Below are positions 1 to 6,288 of a DNA stretch of 6,957 nt, piece by piece. The notes beneath the pieces were generated by a model. That model was not told the origin of the DNA. It ran no database searches and worked only from the letters and a program-made list of their open reading frames with translations. Within the stretch, counting starts at the first letter, position 1. Each line of letters opens with the position of its first letter. A program made the translations under genes and the position numbers. Origin of the DNA: Acidimicrobiaceae bacterium (GTDB taxonomy: Bacteria; Actinomycetota; Acidimicrobiia; Acidimicrobiales; UBA8592). The DNA is taken from positions 1-6,957 of the forward strand of contig PAZD01000026.1 of NCBI GenBank assembly GCA_002715405.1, read 5' to 3'.

Positions 1-60
1 ACACCGACGCCAACACCGACGCCAACACCGACGCCAACACCGACGCCAACACCGACGCCA
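1..60 (+). repeat. Perfect 12-bp tandem repeat, five copies, encoding (Thr-Pro)n
   Basis: The unit ACACCGACGCCA occurs five times without a mismatch, and the array continues to the left edge, so the true copy number is unknown. In the frame of the downstream gene each unit reads Thr-Pro-Thr-Pro with two different codon pairs (ACA CCG, ACG CCA). The other two forward frames close soon after the array, at about 71 and 110, which supports this frame. The unit is 8/12 G+C, far above the surrounding A+T-rich DNA. Perfect identity of a 12-bp unit suggests recent expansion. Copy changes keep the frame, so length variation would change only the linker length. The Thr-Pro stretch is probably an extended, stiff linker and possibly a site of O-linked sugar (inference). 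Confidence 0.93.
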
Positions 61-1581
61 ACACTCGCTGAAGAGCCTGATGATGAATCAAAAGAAATTC
101 AGCCAGCAGTGATAAAAAAGGGAGAGGATATAGATGAAAAGATTGATCAGACCGAAGAAAATATTGATGAAGTGGAAGATAAGATAGAAGATCTTAAGAA
201 CGAAGTTGAAGAATTAACAGAAGATAGAGAAGAATTAGAAGAGGATCATGAGATTAATGAAGCTGAAAAGATTAAAGAGGTAAATGAAGAGATACAAAGA
301 AAGGAAGCGAAGAAAAAAGAAGTACAGGATAAGATACGAGAAGCAAAGGAAAAAATGATGAAACAGAAAGAAAAGAAAGATGATACAAAAGAGATAAAAC
401 GAATTGGTTTTAAAGAAATGATGGAGGAAAGACGAATACTTAATTTATCACAGAACGAATTTGCGATGTATAATGTCGATTGGTTTAATATTTGTTGTGG
501 GATAGAAACATATGATGAATTATATGAATATCAGGTGGTCGAAGAGATAAAACAAAAAGGAATACGTATCGATACTGAAGAGATCGTAAAGAAAATAAAA
601 CTTGTACTGAATGATGAGAAAGAGAGTAAATTATTTAAACGAATGATAAAATCGCGAATATTGAGTTGTTCTGAGATGGAAGAGCCTAGTTTATACGAGT
701 CAATATTTAGTGATACATTGGCATCTTTTAAGGAATGTGATAAGAGAGACGACGAATCTGTATTATATTTGTATGATGAATACAAGGCATTTTTGAATCG
801 TAAATTGGCGGTACCAATGAATCGTATGGATAGGACGTTAATATTGATATTTTGTGAAACCCGTCAAGAGTTATTATCAAAATATATTGGTTTGGAATTA
901 TTACGAAGAAAACAGATAGAAATGAATGAAAAATCCCATATTAAGAAGGTATTAGATAATATCATGAAAGATGATAAAGATATAATCGCTGAGAATGATA
1001 AGAGATTGGAGGAGATGAAAGACAACGAATATGAAGAATATAGGAAAGCTGAAATGGATAAATTGGATAAGAGACATGATATGAAGAGGATGGCAAAGGA
1101 AAAAGAGATGAAGGATAAAAGGGATAAGATTATGAAATTAGAAAAGAAGAAAGATAAATTAGAGGGAACACTCGATTCATATGAATTGGCTGCGAATAAA
1201 AAAGACAAAAGAAACGAAGATCTAAAAATAATGAAGATGAATGAAGTCGAAAGAAAGCAGGAGATGGAACGAGAGCTTGCTGAGATCGAAGGACGAGGAG
1301 ACAAGATATCAGTTGACGATCGAGGTATTATTCAAACGATAAAAAGTATGGTTCAAGAGAAAGAGGAAGAGGTTGAAGAACGAAGGTCAGATGAAGATGA
1401 AGAATTTAGTCTCGAACTGACGGAAGAAGAAAAACAAGCAATAAAACAGAAAGGAGGAATGAAGGATAAAGAAATATATGGTTATTCACCCGAGGCGATC
1501 GATAAAATATGTAAAAAAATAAATGATACAAGACAAGTCCATAGGAACGATGTCGAAGTAATGGATGAGTGTAAATTTTAA
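1..1581 (+). CDS. Unrecognised Thr-Pro repeat and coiled-coil protein, 5'-partial (C-terminal 526 residues)
   Basis: I do not recognise this protein. The frame is open from base 1 to the TAA at 1579-1581, so the true start lies left of the window. The in-frame GTG at 109 is not a credible start, because codons 1-36 upstream are open and encode a coherent Thr-Pro tract. Visible residues, numbered from base 1: 1-21 are Thr-Pro repeats. About 22-45 are an acidic linker. About 45-130 are Glu/Lys/Asp-rich with clear heptad spacing of Ile, Val and Leu, for example in EENIDEVEDKIEDLKNEVEE, indicating a coiled coil. About 135-305 are more mixed and probably globular, with aromatic and cysteine residues such as YNVDWFNICCGIETYDELYE. 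About 310-430 are a second Lys/Glu/Met-rich helical region. About 450-476 are very acidic, followed by a short mixed tail ending DECKF. There is no transmembrane segment or catalytic motif. The sense strand is strikingly purine rich. Inference: a structural, scaffold or virion-associated protein, but function is unknown. The gene converges on RPB1 with no gap. Confidence 0.85.
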   Translation, partial: TPTPTPTPTPTPTPTPTPTPTLAEEPDDESKEIQPAVIKKGEDIDEKIDQTEENIDEVEDKIEDLKNEVEELTEDREELEEDHEINEAEKIKEVNEEIQRKEAKKKEVQDKIREAKEKMMKQKEKKDDTKEIKRIGFKEMMEERRILNLSQNEFAMYNVDWFNICCGIETYDELYEYQVVEEIKQKGIRIDTEEIVKKIKLVLNDEKESKLFKRMIKSRILSCSEMEEPSLYESIFSDTLASFKECDKRDDESVLYLYDEYKAFLNRKLAVPMNRMDRTLILIFCETRQELLSKYIGLELLRRKQIEMNEKSHIKKVLDNIMKDDKDIIAENDKRLEEMKDNEYEEYRKAEMDKLDKRHDMKRMAKEKEMKDKRDKIMKLEKKKDKLEGTLDSYELAANKKDKRNEDLKIMKMNEVERKQEMERELAEIEGRGDKISVDDRGIIQTIKSMVQEKEEEVEERRSDEDEEFSLELTEEEKQAIKQKGGMKDKEIYGYSPEAIDKICKKINDTRQVHRNDVEVMDECKF

Positions 1582-1599
1582 TTATATGGAGAAATTAAA
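1577..1599. terminator. Weak inverted repeat at the convergent gene junction (possible bidirectional 3'-end signal)
   Basis: TTTAATT (1577-1583) and AATTAAA (1593-1599) can pair as a 7-bp A/T-only stem with a 9-base loop. It covers the abutting stop codons of the two convergent genes. Mimivirus transcripts are known to end at hairpins between genes, and there is no other place between these genes for such a signal. The stem is short and weak, and A+T-rich DNA produces such matches often, so this is only a candidate. Confidence 0.2.
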
Positions 1600-4500
1600 G
1601 TCTTCATCATTACAATAATCATCTTCTTCTTGATTGACATCATCTAGAAGTGAGTGTATATTGTTATCAGTAACTTCTATAAAATCATCTTGGGTAAGAT
1701 TGATATCTTTCATTTCATGAATAAGTTTATCTTCATCGAGAAGAATATTACATAATCCTGTTCCAGCGTGAATGGTTTGACCCATCATAATATTACTTGA
1801 GACTCCATTTAATTTATCTTTTTCACCGAATATGCTTGCTTTGATGAGTTGATCAGTCGTATCTTCGAAAGAGCATTTTGCGAGTGGTCCAATATCCCCT
1901 CGATTGATACCTTGACGATTGATGGATGTTAGATAACCTTTATTTGTCATGATATCGCATAGAAGATTGATATGCTTTGTGTTGATGTAGGAGGCATCAC
2001 TCATAACACTTGTGATTTCTTCAATGAGCATATTTCTGGCTGCTTCAATCCCTAGGACATCATATATTTCGATGATATCATTTGAGTATGTATTTTCGGG
2101 ATCAACATATTCTGAATTAAATATATTGAGAAGATTGACACCATCTGTTTCAAGAATCCATGATTTATGAGGAACAATTTCATAATTTTCTTTAATGTAT
2201 GTTTTTTTCTCAGACATTACAATATTGGTGATATTTTTAATCCCTTTAATGACAACATTATTGAGAATATCTTCTTGTATTGACTTAAAAATTGAGATAA
2301 TATCCGTTTGATCTTCGAGACCATTTTGGAATGGATCAATATCACCTTGGATATCTGCTTTAATGGAGACGCGACCAATTAATTCTTTTGAATTATCATC
2401 TGAGTATACAAAGTTAAGTTTATCAATATCATAGTCCATAAGAGCAAGATAGATATCTTCCATTACAATTCCATTTTCCATCATAATTTCTTTATTAAAA
2501 GTGAAACGAATGATCCATGGTGATGTTTCTTCATAATTAAAATCTTCTCCATTTTGTATGGATAGGAAATCATTATATATTTCTAGAATACCTTTATCTT
2601 CTTCAATATCTGTTTGATAGATGGTATTTTTTGGGTCATAGAAGATTTGACTTTTGATGATAATATCTTTAATTACAGTATATTCGAGTTTATTCTTGAC
2701 ATATTGAGATTTACTTTGATTGGATGAGAATGTATCTTTAAGATGGATGGTGGTAGATGGTGATTTAAGATTTTTGGTGACACCAAGAAGTTCAGTAAGA
2801 CGAGGAATACCTCGAGTCACATTTGATTTTGCGCTTACACCGGCATAATGAAAGGTATTAAGAGTCATTTGAGTGGCTGGTTCACCGATACTTTGAGCCG
2901 CTACAGCTCCAACCATTTCACCTGGGCTGATCCTTGATTTTTCGAAAAGATATTCGATGAGAGTTATTACTTGTGTGTATTCATTTTCTTGGATTTGAAA
3001 ATCATTGATTAGAATTTTCGGATGAAGATGGATATCTACAAGTGTATGAATTAGATGATTATTTTGGAATGTATTCGAAACGATTAATTTATTTTTTAAT
3101 CGATTATTTTGATCGATAATATTGAGAGGAGACATATTTGACAATTTTTTCTTCCTACGACATTCATTCTTTAGGATACGATGAATATGTATTGGGACAT
3201 TAACATTATTTTCTATATCTTTAGTGTGATTGAATATATCTTCTTTGTATTGGATTATTTCAAGAAATGAATCATCTAATTTTTTCTGAAACTTTTTTGT
3301 TTTCTTCATTTTTTGGATTGCTTCTTTAGTTAGTAATTTTTTCCGTTCTGTTTTCTTGTCAAAGAGGAATACTTTGATAAGTTTTTCTGTATCCATGTTC
3401 ATGATCCGAAGAGATTGAGATTCAACTGAACAAGAATCCATCGCATCAATACCATATATAAATTGAACGATACATCCTGAGTTATTCCTTACAGAGAAGT
3501 CATAATCAACCTTAAGATCTTCCATTGATTTCATTAATTTCCTTTGAATATAACCAGTTGCTGATGTTTTAACAGCAGTATCAATAAGTCCTTCCCTTCC
3601 ACCCATTGCATGAAAGAAGTATTCTTGTGGGGTTTGACCTGAGATGAAAGAATTTTCAACGAAACCTCTTGCTTCTGATGAATCATCAAATTTGTTATAA
3701 TGAGGTAATGTTCTATCGATATAACCATATGGTATCCTTTTACCATCAACATTTTGTTGACCAAGACAGGCGACGATTTGAGCAACATTTGTTGATTTAC
3801 CTTTTGATCCACAATTAACCATATTTGTGACTCTATTTTTTTGGTCAAGATTTTCAAGACCAATATTTCCGGTTTGTTTAATTGTATTATTGAGAAGACC
3901 ATTTACTTTTCCTTCAAAGTATTCATTATTTGTTTGACCTGAGAAATTTTCGAAAATACCAAGATGGATTTCTTGAAGAACTTTATCAATTTTAAGTTTA
4001 TTTTCTTGGATGACATCATTAATTTTCGTATATGTATTTTCATCAGCAACCATATCACCAATCCCTACACTGAATCCTTCAATAAGAAGGAAGTATGATG
4101 TTATTTTTTGTAGATCATCAATAAAATCTTTTGTCCTTTCTGGGCCTAGATCATTATAGATGGTATGGATCAGACCTTTTGAAGTCTTTGTGAAGATTGA
4201 TTTATCAAGACCACCTGATATAATTTTTCCATTCTTGATGATAACTTTATTTAATTTATCATTTTTTTGTTTATCATAGGCATCGTTTTCCATAGTCAGA
4301 TTAATATTTTTTGGAATGATGTAGGATAGGATATCCTTACCCGACCAATAGGGAATTTCTTGATTGGATAGATTAATTTTGATGGATGGTTCTGGTATCA
4401 ATCCATTGAATGTACTTAAATTACAGATAAGATTCATTACTTGATTCTTTGTAAAATATGACGTTTCAACATCTGTTGATGAGATATCTTCACTTGTTTT

Positions 4501-6132
4501 TTGAATTGGATAGATATTGGTATTATTGGAGAAATAATATGAATTATCTGATACTGATTTATATTGAATCGTTTCTCCTTTTGTTAATTTATTAATCCCT
4601 AGAAGAGTATCTTGAACGATCGTAATGATTGGCTTATTTTCCCTTGGGGATATAATTTGATACTTCACGGACGCAATATTCATTAATTCAGAGACAGTTG
4701 CGATTGATTGTGGAGCATGCATATTCATTTCATCACCATCAAAATCCGCATTATACGGAGGAGTTACACTTACATTGAGACGAAATGTATTACCTTTCAT
4801 AACCCTTACACGATGACCCATCATACTCATTTTATGAAGAGAGGGTTGTCGATTGAATAGTACATGATCACCATCAATAAGATGACGATGAACAATATCT
4901 CCATGTTCAATTTCAATTGTATTGATATTATTTTCTGTGATTGTTTTTTTGATACCATTTTGTTCAATTAACTTAATTCCTGGATATTTATCGATTCCAT
5001 TAAGAAGAAGTTTTGATAATTTATCAATATTATAATCATTTACAATTTCTGGATAAGTTAAATTTTGAGCAATTGTAATCGGAACACCTAATTCATCCAA
5101 TTCAATATTAGGATCTGGAGTAATAACACTTCTACCTGAATAATCAACCCTTTTACCCATTAGATTGTTACGAATACGTCCATCCTTACCCTTTAGACGT
5201 TGTCTAATTGCTTTAAGAGCTCTCCCTGAACGATGGACTGCTTGAGCGACACCAGGAATTTCATTATCTACGAGAGTCGCAATATGATATTGAACAACCT
5301 TTGTCCAATCATTAATAACTTCAATTCGACTATTACTTTCTATTTTTTGTTTAAGAGTATTATTACTTTTAATAATATCACATAATTTATGAGTTAAATC
5401 ATCATCCATCCTCTGTGAATCATCTTGTTTTACAGAAGGACGAACAGCTGGAGGAGGAATTGGAAAAACCGAACAGATAAGCCATTCTGGACGACACCAT
5501 AATTCTGAGAATCCTAGGATATTAATATCTTCATCAGTCATCCTTTCAAATATTTCTTTTACTTTTTCTGTAAGAAGTAATTGTGTTTTAACAGATTTAT
5601 CAACATCAAGTTTATTCCATACAGCGAAGATTCCATCCATACCTTCAAGTTTAAGTTTATCAGGTTGTTTTGCGCCACATCCGTCATCTGTTTCTTGACC
5701 ACAACGTGTAATCTTCTGTGATAGATTATAAATTTCATTCCAACGATACTTATTTGATTTCTTCATTAGATTTTTGATTGTGGATGATTCCTTATTTACC
5801 AGTAACTTTGAGCATTGAATACATGTACATTTTAGAATTTTCAGAATTAAAGAAATAAATTGATAATGATAAATAGGTCTTGCTAATTCAATATGTCCAA
5901 AATGACCTGGACAATTCATATTATTTTGACCACAAGTCCCACATACTTTGCCCATTTCAGTTGTACCCATACGAATATCAAATAGACCTTTAATAATTGG
6001 TGTATCCTTATCATATGTTTCATGACGAGTTACCTCAACAACCGACCTTTTTCTAATTTCTTCAGGACTCATAATACTAAATTGAACACCAATAACATTA
6101 TTTGTTTCTGGTTCAATATAATCTTTATTCAT
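1582..6132 (-). CDS. RPB1: DNA-directed RNA polymerase largest subunit (RPB1-like), complete, 1516 aa
   Basis: This is the largest subunit of a eukaryotic-type, DNA-dependent RNA polymerase. It forms the clamp and half of the active site and would work with viral RPB2. Visible elements in order: clamp zinc site CGTCGQNNMNCPGHFGH (Cys64, Cys67, Cys74, His77); second zinc site Cys104/Cys107 with Cys144/Cys152; RPB1 signature RLKGKDGRIRNNLMGKRVDY from residue 312; FNRQPSLHKMSMMGHRV at 426-442; catalytic Mg-binding loop NADFDGDEMNMH at 461-472 with Asp463, 465 and 467; bridge helix about 836-872 (GGREGLIDTAVKT core); trigger loop about 1081-1105 with the expected His1095 in LNTFHYAGV; and a cleft/C-terminal core with WILETDGVNL and MMGQTIHAGTG. 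Length matches mimivirus-type RPB1 rather than CTD-bearing Pol II. The protein ends in an acidic tail, with 15 Asp/Glu in the last 46 residues and no YSPTSPS heptads. The ATG at 6130-6132 is supported by N-terminal alignment to other RPB1 proteins (VIGVQFSIMSPEEI) and by the A/T-only DNA upstream. No intein, intron or frameshift interrupts it. Confidence 0.98.
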   Translation of the reverse strand: MNKDYIEPETNNVIGVQFSIMSPEEIRKRSVVEVTRHETYDKDTPIIKGLFDIRMGTTEMGKVCGTCGQNNMNCPGHFGHIELARPIYHYQFISLILKILKCTCIQCSKLLVNKESSTIKNLMKKSNKYRWNEIYNLSQKITRCGQETDDGCGAKQPDKLKLEGMDGIFAVWNKLDVDKSVKTQLLLTEKVKEIFERMTDEDINILGFSELWCRPEWLICSVFPIPPPAVRPSVKQDDSQRMDDDLTHKLCDIIKSNNTLKQKIESNSRIEVINDWTKVVQYHIATLVDNEIPGVAQAVHRSGRALKAIRQRLKGKDGRIRNNLMGKRVDYSGRSVITPDPNIELDELGVPITIAQNLTYPEIVNDYNIDKLSKLLLNGIDKYPGIKLIEQNGIKKTITENNINTIEIEHGDIVHRHLIDGDHVLFNRQPSLHKMSMMGHRVRVMKGNTFRLNVSVTPPYNADFDGDEMNMHAPQSIATVSELMNIASVKYQIISPRENKPIITIVQDTLLGINKLTKGETIQYKSVSDNSYYFSNNTNIYPIQKTSEDISSTDVETSYFTKNQVMNLICNLSTFNGLIPEPSIKINLSNQEIPYWSGKDILSYIIPKNINLTMENDAYDKQKNDKLNKVIIKNGKIISGGLDKSIFTKTSKGLIHTIYNDLGPERTKDFIDDLQKITSYFLLIEGFSVGIGDMVADENTYTKINDVIQENKLKIDKVLQEIHLGIFENFSGQTNNEYFEGKVNGLLNNTIKQTGNIGLENLDQKNRVTNMVNCGSKGKSTNVAQIVACLGQQNVDGKRIPYGYIDRTLPHYNKFDDSSEARGFVENSFISGQTPQEYFFHAMGGREGLIDTAVKTSATGYIQRKLMKSMEDLKVDYDFSVRNNSGCIVQFIYGIDAMDSCSVESQSLRIMNMDTEKLIKVFLFDKKTERKKLLTKEAIQKMKKTKKFQKKLDDSFLEIIQYKEDIFNHTKDIENNVNVPIHIHRILKNECRRKKKLSNMSPLNIIDQNNRLKNKLIVSNTFQNNHLIHTLVDIHLHPKILINDFQIQENEYTQVITLIEYLFEKSRISPGEMVGAVAAQSIGEPATQMTLNTFHYAGVSAKSNVTRGIPRLTELLGVTKNLKSPSTTIHLKDTFSSNQSKSQYVKNKLEYTVIKDIIIKSQIFYDPKNTIYQTDIEEDKGILEIYNDFLSIQNGEDFNYEETSPWIIRFTFNKEIMMENGIVMEDIYLALMDYDIDKLNFVYSDDNSKELIGRVSIKADIQGDIDPFQNGLEDQTDIISIFKSIQEDILNNVVIKGIKNITNIVMSEKKTYIKENYEIVPHKSWILETDGVNLLNIFNSEYVDPENTYSNDIIEIYDVLGIEAARNMLIEEITSVMSDASYINTKHINLLCDIMTNKGYLTSINRQGINRGDIGPLAKCSFEDTTDQLIKASIFGEKDKLNGVSSNIMMGQTIHAGTGLCNILLDEDKLIHEMKDINLTQDDFIEVTDNNIHSLLDDVNQEEDDYCNDEDFNFSI

Positions 6133-6155
6133 TATAATATACTTATTATCTTTTT

Positions 6156-6175
6156 TTTAATATCTTTTCAAATTT
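6156..6175 (-). promoter_or_regulatory. Candidate RPB1 promoter motif: AAATTTGA plus GATATTAAA
   Basis: Read on the minus strand, AAATTTGA (6175 to 6168) is followed by GATATTAAA (6164 to 6156), and 35 bases separate the first motif from the RPB1 ATG. AAATTTGA differs at one base from AAAATTGA, the known early-promoter element of Mimivirus and its relatives. The same two words, in the same order, occur on the other strand upstream of the divergent gene, which raises the chance that they are functional. The A+T-rich background makes chance matches common. Confidence 0.35.
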
Positions 6176-6184
6176 CAATAAAAA

Positions 6185-6201
6185 TAAACTTAAAAAGTTT
6201 A
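6185..6201. repeat. Inverted repeat near the middle of the divergent promoter region
   Basis: TAAACTTAAAAAGTTTA is a perfect 7-bp inverted repeat with a 3-base spacer. It lies between the two outward-facing candidate promoter motifs. It could be a dyad binding site for a regulator shared by both genes, or a chance A/T palindrome. It includes one C/G pair per arm, which makes it slightly less trivial than the surrounding A/T sequence. Confidence 0.4.
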
Positions 6202-6224
6202 GTATATTTTAAAAAAGAATGAGG

Positions 6225-6254
6225 AATTTAAATTTGATATTAAATAATTTAAAT
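6225..6254 (+). repeat. Direct repeat AATTTAAAT spaced 21 bp
   Basis: AATTTAAAT occurs at 6225-6233 and again at 6246-6254, a 21-bp start-to-start spacing, or about two helical turns. Each copy contains the palindrome ATTTAAAT. The pair brackets the candidate promoter motif of the right-hand gene. It may help bend or open the DNA, but low-complexity A+T sequence could produce it by chance. Confidence 0.3.
6230..6244 (+). promoter_or_regulatory. Candidate promoter motif of the right-hand gene: AAATTTGA overlapping GATATTAAA
   Basis: AAATTTGA (6230-6237) overlaps GATATTAAA (6236-6244), and 51 bases separate the first motif from the ATG at 6289. It is one base away from the Mimivirus-type early element AAAATTGA and is the counterpart of the motif facing RPB1. 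Here the two words overlap by two bases, whereas on the RPB1 side three bases separate them. Confidence 0.35.
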
Positions 6255-6288
6255 ATAATATTCAATATTTTATACAAACGAATCTATA

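Larger units (their letters stand above)
6133..6288. promoter_or_regulatory. Divergent intergenic promoter region between RPB1 and the right-hand gene
   Basis: This 156-bp region separates two start codons facing away from each other, so it must hold the promoters and 5' leaders of both genes. It is nearly all A and T. Both starts have the same immediate context, TATAATG. The RPB1 leader contains an eight-A run (8 T at 6151-6158 on the + strand) 18 bases before its ATG. No tRNA or small ORF here is convincing. Motifs inside the region are listed separately. Confidence 0.75.

Noticed and set aside
109..111. GTG at 109 as the start of the left-hand gene
   Set aside because: The frame is open to base 1, upstream codons encode an orderly Thr-Pro tract and acidic linker, and GTG starts are not expected in eukaryotic viruses. 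The gene is simply cut by the window edge.
531..785. Minus-strand ORF of 84 codons inside the left-hand gene
   Set aside because: It is rich in Ser, Phe and Leu, as expected from the complement of Lys/Glu-rich codons, and lies wholly inside a convincing coding region.
864..1304. Minus-strand ORF of 146 codons inside the left-hand gene
   Set aside because: It is a low-complexity Ser/Phe/Ile sequence mirroring GAA/AAG/GAT codons on the other strand. It has no recognisable motif and no intergenic leader.
3534..3902. Second minus-strand ORF of 122 codons within RPB1
   Set aside because: It is an alternate-frame reading of the strongly conserved bridge-helix region of RPB1, so the conservation belongs to the RPB1 frame.
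6022..6222. Plus-strand ORF of 66 codons covering the RPB1 start and part of the promoter region
   Set aside because: Most of it is antisense to conserved RPB1 N-terminal codons, and the rest is A/T-rich leader giving Ile/Phe/Lys-rich protein. Nothing supports translation.
6283..6286. TCTA just before the right-hand ATG as a late-promoter element of the kind described in Cafeteria roenbergensis virus
   Set aside because: The tetramer is too short to be significant, is only two bases from the ATG, and its upstream flank contains C and G rather than the A/T-rich flank expected.
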